A DNA stretch of 64,000 nt, taken from Caproicibacterium lactatifermentans (GTDB lineage: Bacteria > Bacillota > Clostridia > Oscillospirales > Acutalibacteraceae). A program made the position numbers and the translations under genes. Positions 28,511-36,715 of this stretch are shown here, in pieces. The notes beneath the pieces are model-generated. The model searched no databases, was not told the origin of the DNA, and saw only the letters and a program-made list of their open reading frames with translations. Location of the stretch: contig NZ_CP046051.1 in NCBI RefSeq assembly GCF_013315815.1, positions 1,758,501 to 1,822,500 of the forward strand. The letters are read 5' to 3'. Within the stretch, counting starts at the first letter, position 1, and every line of letters starts with the position of its first letter.

Positions 28511-28539
28511 TTGACATTTGAGCCCATGCAACATATAAT
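28511..28539 (+). promoter_or_regulatory. Promoter of the cysE-cysS operon
   Basis: TTGACA (28511-28516), 17 bases, TATAAT (28534-28539): a full consensus promoter placed just before the T-box leader. Confidence 0.9.
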
Positions 28540-28545
28540 AAATAG

Positions 28546-28790
28546 GTATGAAATGCTGAGAACGGAAAAAGTAACAGGGCACGCTGCGGCAGAGAGAAAG
28601 CGCCACTGGCTGCAAGTGCTTTTCGCGGCTGCCCTGTGAAGCATGCATCCGGGAGCAGGCAGGGGGAAATCCCTGCACGGCGGGAACCGTTATCATCCTT
28701 GAGTGAAAAACCGGAGTGGAACCGCGGAATTGACTTTTCGCCTCCGTCTGTGCAGGAAATTTTCTGCATGGACGGGGGCTTTTTTCGCGC
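28546..28790 (+). ncRNA. T-box riboswitch, cysteine specifier, controlling cysE-cysS
   Basis: The leader ends with the T-box GGAGTGGAACCGCGG (28713-28727). An intrinsic terminator follows (GCCTCCGTC...GACGGGGGC plus T6, about 28741-28788). Stem I can be folded: ACAGGGCA pairs with TGCCCTGT, and below it the specifier-loop strand GAAGCATGCAT lies above a CGG/CCG helix with an AGA/GAG K-turn. TGC at 28644-28646 followed by A fits the specifier position, giving cysteine, which agrees with the genes. Uncharged tRNA-Cys would promote readthrough. Confidence 0.93.
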
Positions 28791-28825
28791 TCTGTTTTTC
28801 ATGTGTCGACACAAGGAGTGTTACT

Positions 28826-29518
28826 ATGTTTGCAAAGCTGAAGGCAGAAATTGACTCAATTATGGACCGTGACCCGGCCGCACGCAGCCGGCTGGAGGTC
28901 TACTTCCTTTACAGCGGCTTTAAGGCCGTGCGCAGCTACCGGCGGGCCCATCGGCTGCTGGAAAACGGGCATCCGTTTCTGGCACGTTGGGTAAGCCAGC
29001 GCTCCCGCCACAAAACCGGCATTGAAATTCACCCCGGCGCAAAAATCGGCAAAGGCCTGTTCATTGACCACGGCATGGGTGTGGTCATCGGCGAAACAAC
29101 CGAAATCGGCGACAACTGTACACTGTATCAGGGGGTAACTTTGGGCGGCACTGGAAAAGATAAGGGAAAACGGCACCCAACCCTTGGCAACAACGTGTTG
29201 GTCGGTACCGGCGCTAAAATCCTTGGCCCTATGAAAATCGGTGATAACGCCCGCATTGCCGCCGGCGCCGTTGTACTGGAGGAAGTACCCGCCAATGCCA
29301 CCGCTGTAGGCGTACCGGCAAGAGTGGTGCGCATTAACGGTGTCCGCCCAAATAACCTGGACCAGGTCCATGTCACCGACCCTGTTTCGCAGGAACTGGG
29401 CCGCATGAACACACTGCTGGAAAATATCGAACAGAAGCTGGGTATGCAGATAGAAAACTGTTGCTGTGCAGAAGATGAAGAACCTGCACAGACACTATCC
29501 AGTACAAAAGCAAAATAA
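28826..29518 (+). CDS. cysE: Serine O-acetyltransferase
   Basis: CysE acetylates serine to O-acetylserine, the first step of cysteine synthesis. The 230-residue product, started at ATG 28826 after AAGGAG, has the N-terminal helical part (EVYFLYSGFKAVRSYR) and a left-handed beta-helix of hexapeptide repeats. Catalytic His lies in FIDHGMGVVIGET, and GVTLGGTGKDKGKRHP follows. The tail from about 205 has a CCC cluster (IENCCCAEDE), unusual but possibly just sequence drift. It lies in one operon with cysS behind a Cys T-box. Confidence 0.96.
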   Translation: MFAKLKAEIDSIMDRDPAARSRLEVYFLYSGFKAVRSYRRAHRLLENGHPFLARWVSQRSRHKTGIEIHPGAKIGKGLFIDHGMGVVIGETTEIGDNCTLYQGVTLGGTGKDKGKRHPTLGNNVLVGTGAKILGPMKIGDNARIAAGAVVLEEVPANATAVGVPARVVRINGVRPNNLDQVHVTDPVSQELGRMNTLLENIEQKLGMQIENCCCAEDEEPAQTLSSTKAK

Positions 29519-29537
29519 CTGCAGGGAGATTTCATAA

Positions 29538-30962
29538 ATGAAACTGTACAACACACTGACACGCAAAAAAGAAGAGTTCGTCCCCATTACGCCCAAGGAA
29601 GCGAAAATTTACGCCTGCGGTCCTACCGTATACAACTACATTCATATAGGAAATGCCCGCCCCATCTGCGTCTTTGATGTTCTGCGCCGCTACATGGAAT
29701 ACTGCGGCTATCAGGTCACCTTCGTGCAAAACTTTACGGATATTGACGATAAAATCATCAACAAGGCCAACGAAGAAGGCAGCGACTACCTGACCGTCAG
29801 CCGCAGATATATTAAAGAGTACAAAAAAGATGCCGCCGGCCTGAATGTGCGGCCGGCAACGGTACACCCCAAGGCAACCGAAAACATTGAGGGTATCCAA
29901 AAGCTCATTTCTACTTTAATAGACAAAGGGTACGCTTATCCCACCGACAATGGCGACGTTTATTTCCGCACCCTGAAAAATAAAAATTACGGAAAACTCA
30001 GCCATCAGCCGCTGGAAGACCTGCAGGCCGGCGCGCGCATTGCCACCGGTGAAATCAAAGAGGACGCCATGGATTTTGCCCTGTGGAAAGGCGCTAAGCC
30101 GGGCGAGCCCTACTGGGAATCCCCATGGGGGCACGGCCGTCCCGGCTGGCACATTGAGTGCTCGGCTATGGCACTGCGCTACCTCGGCAAGACGATTGAC
30201 ATTCACTGCGGCGGGCAGGACCTAATTTTCCCACATCACGAAAATGAAATTGCCCAAAGTGAATGCGCCAATGGCGTTCCATTTGCACATTACTGGCTGC
30301 ACAACGGCTATATCAATATCAATAACCAAAAGATGAGCAAAAGCCTGCACAATTTCTTTACTGTGCGTGATGTAGCAGAAAAATTTGGCTATGAACCGAT
30401 TCGTTACCTAATGGTATCCGCACACTACCGTATGCCCATCAACTACAGCGTGGCAATGATTGGACAGTGCAAGGCTTCTTTGGACCGCCTGTATAACTGC
30501 CGTGATAACCTTGCTTTTGTTTTGCAGCACGCACCGGACGGCGAAAAAACCGGTGATGCCGCTGTACGGGAAAAGCTGAACGCCTGCCGCACCGCGTTTG
30601 AAAGCGCCATGGATGACGACCTGAACACAGCCAACGCCATTGCTGCACTGTTTGACATGGTAAAAGAAATCAACACTGACCTTTCCACCGAAAAGGCGCC
30701 GGGCAAAGCAATCTGTCAGTATGCTTATGACCTGTTTACTAAGCTGGCAGATGTACTAGGTCTGCTGTACAGCCGCCCGGTACCGGGCACCGAAAGCTCA
30801 GAAGACAGTGAAAGCGCCGAAATTGAAGCGCTCATTGTACAGCGCACACAGGCCCGCGCAGAGAAGAACTGGGCGAAAGCGGACTGTATCCGTGACGAAC
30901 TGAAAGCACGCGGTGTGGTGCTGGAGGATACACCGCAGGGTGTAAAATGGCATAAAGAATAA
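29538..30962 (+). CDS. cysS: Cysteinyl-tRNA synthetase
   Basis: This class I synthetase of 474 residues attaches cysteine to tRNA-Cys. Zinc and active-site signatures are present: YACGPTVYNYIHIGNARP with the HIGH-type IHIGN, IHCGGQDLIFPHHENE with zinc ligands, and KMSKS in NNQKMSKSLHNF. The C-terminal DALR and anticodon regions are complete. Its cognate T-box upstream covers both cysE and cysS, linking supply and use of cysteine. Confidence 0.98.
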   Translation: MKLYNTLTRKKEEFVPITPKEAKIYACGPTVYNYIHIGNARPICVFDVLRRYMEYCGYQVTFVQNFTDIDDKIINKANEEGSDYLTVSRRYIKEYKKDAAGLNVRPATVHPKATENIEGIQKLISTLIDKGYAYPTDNGDVYFRTLKNKNYGKLSHQPLEDLQAGARIATGEIKEDAMDFALWKGAKPGEPYWESPWGHGRPGWHIECSAMALRYLGKTIDIHCGGQDLIFPHHENEIAQSECANGVPFAHYWLHNGYININNQKMSKSLHNFFTVRDVAEKFGYEPIRYLMVSAHYRMPINYSVAMIGQCKASLDRLYNCRDNLAFVLQHAPDGEKTGDAAVREKLNACRTAFESAMDDDLNTANAIAALFDMVKEINTDLSTEKAPGKAICQYAYDLFTKLADVLGLLYSRPVPGTESSEDSESAEIEALIVQRTQARAEKNWAKADCIRDELKARGVVLEDTPQGVKWHKE

Positions 30963-30972
30963 ATGCAAAAGC

Positions 30973-31014
30973 AAAAAGCAGGTCCCCGATGTAAATCGAG
31001 GGCCTGCTTTTTAT
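30973..31014 (+). terminator. Terminator after cysS
   Basis: AAAAGCAGGTCCCCGAT pairs with ATCGAGGGCCTGCTTTTT. The A-rich arm may also terminate the convergent prmC transcript. Confidence 0.88.
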
Positions 31015-31016
31015 AT

Positions 31017-31868
31017 CTATTTTTTTGTGGGCTTCCAGCCCAGAACAACACGGTCAAACTGGTTAAAGTCTTTGATAACCGAAATTTTCTCCAGCCCCAC
31101 CGATGTGAACAGGGCGGAAACCGCCGCTGCCTGACTTTCGCCAATTTCCACCGCACACAGGCCACCGGGCTGCAGCTGCGGTATCCACAGCTTGGAAATC
31201 GCCCGATAAAACTGAAGACCGTCCGTGCCACCATCAATAGCGGTTTCCGGTTCATAATGCAGTTCCGTCTGCAGGCCCGGAATCTCCCCGGCACGTACAT
31301 ACGGCGGGTTACACAAAAAGCCGCCTAACAGCCCGCAGGAAGCCGCATCCGCCTTGGAAAAGGCGTCCAATGAAAGCGGCGTTACGGCAAGGTCCAGATA
31401 GGCGCGGCAGTTCTTCTGCAGGTAGGCAAACGCCTGCGGATATTTTTCACCGCAGGCCACTGTCAAATCCGGCCGCAGGCTCTTGAGCCCCAGCCCCACG
31501 GCACCGCTGCCGGCACACAGGTCCAGCACTCGTACGCCCTGCGGCAGCAGACGGGAAGCGCTGTGGACCAGCAATTCGGTTTCTTCCCGCGGGCACAGCA
31601 CACCTTCCCCCACTGCCAGCTCCAAATTCAAAAACGGCCATTTTTCCAAAAGATACTGCAGCGGCTCACCGGCCGCCCGTTTTTCCGCAAGCCGCAGAAG
31701 CTGTTCCGCCTTTCGTTCGTCCGCCGGTTCGTGTCCATGCACTGCAAGACCCGGACGGTCCAGATGCAGTACCTTTTGACAGAGGCACACCGCATCAAAT
31801 GCCGGACTTTCGTTTCCGGCCTGCTGCAAAATCTTTTTTGCCTTTAAATATGCCTGTTCATTTGTCAT
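31017..31868 (-). CDS. prmC: Peptide chain release factor N5-glutamine methyltransferase
   Basis: PrmC methylates the GGQ glutamine of release factors RF1 and RF2. The 283-residue product, started at ATG 31868, has the helical N-terminal domain (EPLQYLLEKWPF), the SAM-binding VLDLCAGSGAVGLGL and the catalytic CNPPYV. Its ATG overlaps the stop codon of the DUF1385 gene (ATGA). The DUF1385-prmC pair is common in Firmicutes, often followed by prfA, but here the operon ends. Confidence 0.95.
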   Translation of the reverse strand: MTNEQAYLKAKKILQQAGNESPAFDAVCLCQKVLHLDRPGLAVHGHEPADERKAEQLLRLAEKRAAGEPLQYLLEKWPFLNLELAVGEGVLCPREETELLVHSASRLLPQGVRVLDLCAGSGAVGLGLKSLRPDLTVACGEKYPQAFAYLQKNCRAYLDLAVTPLSLDAFSKADAASCGLLGGFLCNPPYVRAGEIPGLQTELHYEPETAIDGGTDGLQFYRAISKLWIPQLQPGGLCAVEIGESQAAAVSALFTSVGLEKISVIKDFNQFDRVVLGWKPTKK

Positions 31869-32833
31869 GCGGCAATCCGGTCCTCTCCATTCGCGGGAAT
31901 CACTTTCTTCATGGCCGCGATTGCTACTTCCATCATGCCGTCGTCCGGCTCTTTCACGGTCAGGCGCTGCATCCACAACCCCGGCGCGGCAATGATGCGT
32001 GTTAAGCGGTTCTCGTGACGGCCGCAGTAGCGAATCAGTTCATACCCCAGCCCCACAACAATGGGAATACACAGCAGTTTAACAAAAGTGCGCAGGAATG
32101 GATTGGAAAACGGAATAAACAGTCCAACCAAAATGCCAATCAAAATCATCAGCACCATAAAGCTGGTGCCACAGCGCGGATGGAAACGGCCCTGCCGGCG
32201 CACATTATCCACCGTGAGGGGCAGGCCAGCTTCATAGCAAAAAATTGTTTTATGCTCCGCTCCATGGTAACGAAACATTCGCTTTACATCCGGCTGAAAA
32301 CCGAGCAGCCCAATATAGGCGACAAAAATAATCAAACGCAGCACCCCTTCAAATGGGCTGCGCCAGCCCGCCAGCCCTGAGCCGGTTACATGCAGCAGCA
32401 AATTGAATAGTGCCGTCGGCACCAAAAAGAACAATGCAATCGCAAGCGCTACTCCCAGCACAGAACCAATCACCATAAAAACTTTGGCTGCCTTATCCCC
32501 CAGATGTTTGTCAATCCACTGATCCAGTTTGCTCTCGTTTTCTTCCTCCTCGCCCTCTATATCCGTCATGCCGGATTTTTCACTGGACATATCCAGTGCC
32601 CGGCTGCTCATACAAAGGCTGTCCGCAAAAGAAGCCACCCCACGCAAAAGGGGCAATCGGAACACCGGCCAGCGGTCCCAAATAGGGACATACTGCAGCT
32701 CTTCGGAGTCAATTTTCCCCTCTGGTGTACGCACAGCAACTTCAATGCGGTGTGGACCGCGCATCAGAATTCCCTCAATCAGTGCCTGACCCCCAATAGA
32801 AGTAATGCACTTTTCAGGATTGTTTGCTGTCAT
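31865..32833 (-). CDS. DUF1385 membrane protein (YqhQ family)
   Basis: This 322-residue protein has the DUF1385 opening ITSIGGQALIEGILMRGPH and the later YHGAEHKTIFCYE and GRFHPRCGTSFM stretches, with several membrane segments. The conserved His, Glu and Cys residues led to the label of a metal-dependent enzyme, but the function is unproven. It overlaps the histidine kinase gene by 20 bases and prmC by 4, so the four genes 31017-35053 appear to be one transcript. Confidence 0.9.
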   Translation of the reverse strand: MTANNPEKCITSIGGQALIEGILMRGPHRIEVAVRTPEGKIDSEELQYVPIWDRWPVFRLPLLRGVASFADSLCMSSRALDMSSEKSGMTDIEGEEEENESKLDQWIDKHLGDKAAKVFMVIGSVLGVALAIALFFLVPTALFNLLLHVTGSGLAGWRSPFEGVLRLIIFVAYIGLLGFQPDVKRMFRYHGAEHKTIFCYEAGLPLTVDNVRRQGRFHPRCGTSFMVLMILIGILVGLFIPFSNPFLRTFVKLLCIPIVVGLGYELIRYCGRHENRLTRIIAAPGLWMQRLTVKEPDDGMMEVAIAAMKKVIPANGEDRIAA

Positions 32834-34361
32834 CGTCTGCCTCCTCCTCGGTCTGCTGTTTTTCTTTCTCCTTCTGCAGGTGGTCCCGCAGCATTTGAAT
32901 GGTAGGTACAGTGATGGTAACGGCCGTCCCCACGTCCTCTTGGCTTTCTATATCCAGGCTGCCGGAATGCAGGCGCATAATTTCATCCGCCAGCGCCAGC
33001 CCAATTCCGGAGCCACGCACGGTTTGGTTTGCCTTATAAAATTTCTTTTTCACATTCGGCAGATGTTTTTCCGGAATGCCGCAGCCGTTGTCACTGATGA
33101 TAACCTGAATGAAACCTTCCGCTTCGCTGGCGGTAACGTTAATCGTCCCACCGCGGTTTGTATATTTTAGGGCGTTGTCCAAAATGTTGACAAATACCTG
33201 ACGCAGACGGTTTACATCACCCAACACAGGTGAAAGCATAGCCGGCTCCTCATACAGCAGGAATTTCCCCTCATTCTTTGCACGCTCGCTGAACATATAC
33301 ACTGCTTCACCCAGCTCCGCCAAGATGTCAATGCGGTCCATGGTCAGTGTCATGCGCCCGGACTGCATCCGTGAAAAGTCCAGCAGCTCCTCTACCATTC
33401 GGGAAAGCCGCTCCGTTTCCCGAATAATCACATCCATGCCTTTGTTAAAGCTTTTCTGGTCCAGCCCGCCGGCCTGCAGTGTTTCACCCCAACCCTTAAT
33501 GGCAGTCAAGGGTGTACGCAGCTCATGAGAAACGGAGGAGATAAAGTCATTCTTCATGCGCTCCGTTGTGCCCAGCTCTTTGGCCATGTCGTTGATGGTG
33601 CGACACAAATCGCCTACTTCATCATTTTGGTAGTGCTCAATGCGAGCATTAAAGTCCCCCTGTGCGATTCGTTTGGCTGTGCTGCCAATCTGCCGAATCG
33701 GCACCAGAATGCTGCGGATAAAGTATCTGCCGGAAAGCAGCACCAGCGCAATCACGACCAGACCGGCCAGTGCAAGCAGCAGGACAATAAACAAAATCTG
33801 ACGGTCTGCCGCGGAAAGCGAAACGACATAGCGGATAGCACCGACAAATTTTCCGGAACTGCCGCGCAGCACACGTGTAACTGCCATGACCCGTTCTCCG
33901 CTGGACAAAGGTCCGGTCCATGTGCCGTAACCGTTTTTGTTCTGCTGGGCCGCGGTATAATCCGGCATCTTCTCACTGCTGTCCGGCGCAAATCCCAGAC
34001 TGGTATTGATAATTTTTCCCCTGTTGTTAAATACCATCAGTTCCATGCTTTCTTTATTGGGGAAATTCTCCACATACTGGCGAGCTACCGTACTAAAGTT
34101 GCTGGCCGTGCGCAGGCCGTTGTTTGCGAAGACATTGGTCAGTTCCTCGCTTCTGGAATCGATTGTCGTTTGAATGCCGTTGTAAATATAGCTGCGGGCC
34201 GCCAGTGACAGCGCAACAATGAGCACAATCAGTACCAGCACCGTAATGCCCAGGGAATTCAGCAGCCAGCGCTGTGAAATCTTTTTGGTATTTTTCTGCT
34301 GTTCTTCTTTGTTTTCTGTATTTCCTACCTGTTCCGGCACTTTCGTCTTCAGGCCTCCCAT
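32814..34361 (-). CDS. Membrane sensor histidine kinase
   Basis: This 515-residue kinase has a first membrane segment at about 33-55, an extracytoplasmic sensor of about 120 residues, and a second segment near 180-205. A HAMP linker follows, then the HisKA box SSVSHELRTPLTAIKG (phospho-accepting His), and HATPase boxes N (NILDNALKYT), G1 (DNGCGIP) and G2 (GSGIGLAL). It resembles WalK/ResE/PhoR-type kinases. It overlaps the response regulator by 13 bases, its evident partner. The signal is unknown. Confidence 0.95.
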   Translation of the reverse strand: MGGLKTKVPEQVGNTENKEEQQKNTKKISQRWLLNSLGITVLVLIVLIVALSLAARSYIYNGIQTTIDSRSEELTNVFANNGLRTASNFSTVARQYVENFPNKESMELMVFNNRGKIINTSLGFAPDSSEKMPDYTAAQQNKNGYGTWTGPLSSGERVMAVTRVLRGSSGKFVGAIRYVVSLSAADRQILFIVLLLALAGLVVIALVLLSGRYFIRSILVPIRQIGSTAKRIAQGDFNARIEHYQNDEVGDLCRTINDMAKELGTTERMKNDFISSVSHELRTPLTAIKGWGETLQAGGLDQKSFNKGMDVIIRETERLSRMVEELLDFSRMQSGRMTLTMDRIDILAELGEAVYMFSERAKNEGKFLLYEEPAMLSPVLGDVNRLRQVFVNILDNALKYTNRGGTINVTASEAEGFIQVIISDNGCGIPEKHLPNVKKKFYKANQTVRGSGIGLALADEIMRLHSGSLDIESQEDVGTAVTITVPTIQMLRDHLQKEKEKQQTEEEADDDSKQS

Positions 34362-35053
34362 TTATATCCCAAACCCCAAACCGTAACAATATGTTTCGGG
34401 TTGCTGGGTTCGTCCTCCACCTTCATGCGCAGCCGACGAATATTGACATCTACAATTTTTTCTTCTCCAACATAGGATTCACCCCACACATGCCGCAGAA
34501 TGGCGTTGCGCTCCAGCGCGGCACCGGGATTACTGAAAAAGTATTCCATAACCTGGAACTCCACCTGTGTCAGGTCAATATGTTTGGAACCTTTCATCAG
34601 GGTTCGGCTGCGCAGGTTCAGCGAAAACTCACCAGAACGAATTTCCTCGGTAAAATGATTTTCCACCCGCATTTGCTCCAGTGCCACACGCCGGTATACG
34701 GCATCTACGCGTGCGACCAGCTCACTTGGAGAAAACGGCTTGGTCACATAGTCATCGGCACCCATCATCAAACCGCTCACCTTATCCATTTCCTGTGTAC
34801 GCGCTGTCAGCAGGATAATTCCGATAGAACCGCTTTGGTGACGCAGTTCCTTGCAGACCGAAAGGCCGTCATGCTGGCCGGGCATCATAATGTCCAGGAT
34901 AGCTACATCAAAGTCACCGTTCTCCCTTGCGTATATCTCCAGTGCCTGGTCACCGTTTTCAGCCTCAGTCACATCATATCCGGCCCGTTCCAGATTGATA
35001 ACAATGAATTCACGGATGGCCTGTTCATCCTCCGCAATCAATATTTTCTTCAT
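34349..35053 (-). CDS. OmpR-family response regulator
   Basis: A 234-residue regulator starts MKKILIAEDEQAIREF at ATG 35053 after GAAGGAGGCAG. The receiver domain has the phospho-accepting Asp in DVAILDIMMPG near residue 52, then T and K positions (LLTARTQ, VTKPFSP). The C-terminal winged helix ends with VTVWGLGYKWEA, typical of the PhoP/WalR group. It is co-transcribed with the kinase that follows. Confidence 0.96.
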   Translation of the reverse strand: MKKILIAEDEQAIREFIVINLERAGYDVTEAENGDQALEIYARENGDFDVAILDIMMPGQHDGLSVCKELRHQSGSIGIILLTARTQEMDKVSGLMMGADDYVTKPFSPSELVARVDAVYRRVALEQMRVENHFTEEIRSGEFSLNLRSRTLMKGSKHIDLTQVEFQVMEYFFSNPGAALERNAILRHVWGESYVGEEKIVDVNIRRLRMKVEDEPSNPKHIVTVWGLGYKWEA

Positions 35054-35149
35054 AGCTGCCTCCTTCTGTACACAAAAGGCACCACCTTTGCGGGCGGTCC
35101 CTGAAATCTTTTCATACACATCCTGCCAAAACTGCAGGGAATTTTCTTC

Positions 35150-36511
35150 TCAAGTTGAACTGTCTGTCGTGATAAACTGAAAACATTTTTTCAGCTGTGC
35201 CGCCGGAACCGCCAGCGGGTCACTCGGTGTCGGGCAGGAAATCGCTACGACCAGGCTGCCATCCGACAGCACCTGCTCAAACCCTTTTGTCTTCTCTTTA
35301 GCATTCCACTCACTTTGGGTAAACACCTGTGCCACCAGCAGCGCTTTTCCCACTGTGCCGCCGGAAACGTTGAATGAAGAAACCGTCAGGGTACGGGCAC
35401 CTACGTCCTGCCGTGTGGTGATGGCATTTTTCCATTTGTCCGGCAGGGTAATGCTGTAGCCGTCCCGCGAATTGAAAATCATGGAGGCAGCCGTGCTGTA
35501 GTTCCCGCTGGCAGAATTAAACTGTATCCACTGTGTTTCGCTGCCCACGTCATCGGAAGAAACCCCCACATAACCCGGCAGCCGCGTGACAATGGGGAAT
35601 TCGATAATTCTATCGTTATTAATATCGCAGGAAGAAATAGCAACATCCCGCATGGTTACATTCTGCTGCGGTGACTGTGCACTGTAAAGCGGCGCGGTCA
35701 GTGTTTTCTTTGCCTTATTCCAGTACAGAAGTTCACTGAGCGTTTTGCCGCTGGTCTGCACACAGTCCAGCAGAACGCCCGGCTGTTTGGCGCTGACATT
35801 GCCCTCCTTCAGATTGGAAAGCTTTACAATGCCCGCTTCCATGCGGGTGCTGCCCATCAGCTGCAGCGCGCTGCCCTGCATACGAAACAGCTGTGCGGTC
35901 AGTGGCTGCTGTATATCGGTAGGAATGTCAACCGTAAGCAGCTCTTTTTTACCGTCCCCGTCAAAGTCCATAACGGACATTCCGCTGTAGCTCTGGTCTA
36001 CTTTCAGCTCATTCATTTTTTGATTTTGATAATAATAAATAGAAACCGTGTTAGCCGAACTGGCACTGCTGCCCCAGCCAACAATCACTTCATCTACGCC
36101 GTCACCGTTCATATCACCAAAGCACACATGGTCCACTTGTGCGCCGGGGGTGGAAAACGTGCCGATGTCTTTCCACTTCCCATTCACCTTCTGCGTAAAG
36201 AGCAGGTTTACCGTTGTGTCATTATCTCCCCGCTGATAAAATGCCAGCGCCTCCTGAGTGAAATCTCCGCACAAATTGTACTGAATAATGGCAGAACGGT
36301 AGTCACCGGAAGCCGGATATTTCAGGGTGAAATTACGTCCGGCCTTTTCTTCCAGTAAATTATAGATATTCGCTTTCTCGCCGGTTGGTTTCGGTGGGCG
36401 CATCAGAGAGCGCGCGTCCAGTCCGGTAAAAGAACACCCGGAAAGCAGCAGGCTGAGTGTCAGCCCAAGGGCTACCGCTTTCCAGCCGGTGTGCCTTTTT
36501 CGCTGTGCCAC
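35150..36511 (-). CDS. Lipoprotein with FG-GAP/VCBS-like repeats
   Basis: This 453-residue protein starts at GTG 36511 after AAGGAGG. The signal sequence ends in the lipobox LLLSGC (Cys26), so it should be lipid-anchored outside the membrane. Several repeats have Ca2+-type loops: GDMNGDGVDEVIVGW, DFDGDGKKELLTV and DINNDRIIEFPIV. These suggest a propeller-like fold. The gene precedes the two-component pair by 97 bases and may belong to the same regulatory unit. No enzymatic motif is seen. Confidence 0.75.
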   Translation of the reverse strand: MAQRKRHTGWKAVALGLTLSLLLSGCSFTGLDARSLMRPPKPTGEKANIYNLLEEKAGRNFTLKYPASGDYRSAIIQYNLCGDFTQEALAFYQRGDNDTTVNLLFTQKVNGKWKDIGTFSTPGAQVDHVCFGDMNGDGVDEVIVGWGSSASSANTVSIYYYQNQKMNELKVDQSYSGMSVMDFDGDGKKELLTVDIPTDIQQPLTAQLFRMQGSALQLMGSTRMEAGIVKLSNLKEGNVSAKQPGVLLDCVQTSGKTLSELLYWNKAKKTLTAPLYSAQSPQQNVTMRDVAISSCDINNDRIIEFPIVTRLPGYVGVSSDDVGSETQWIQFNSASGNYSTAASMIFNSRDGYSITLPDKWKNAITTRQDVGARTLTVSSFNVSGGTVGKALLVAQVFTQSEWNAKEKTKGFEQVLSDGSLVVAISCPTPSDPLAVPAAQLKKCFQFITTDSST

Positions 36512-36652
36512 ACGCTCACCTCCTTTTCCTTCACATTTTTATTAACAGTATAGCATTTTTCGGCTGGAATGAACAGTATTAAAATATTTACAGCCGCTGT
36601 ACAGAGCTGCCTCCTGCCCCGCGGACAGCGTTCCTGTTTGACAAAAGAAAAT

Positions 36653-36700
36653 CAAAAAAATCCGCCCCACAGGTTTGAAATCTGCAGAGCGGACCTTTCT
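36653..36700 (-). terminator. Terminator after glmS
   Basis: On the minus strand GGTCCGC-TCTGCAG pairs with CTGTG-GGCGGA and is followed by T7. Confidence 0.8.
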
Positions 36701-36715
36701 TATTTTATCTAAACT

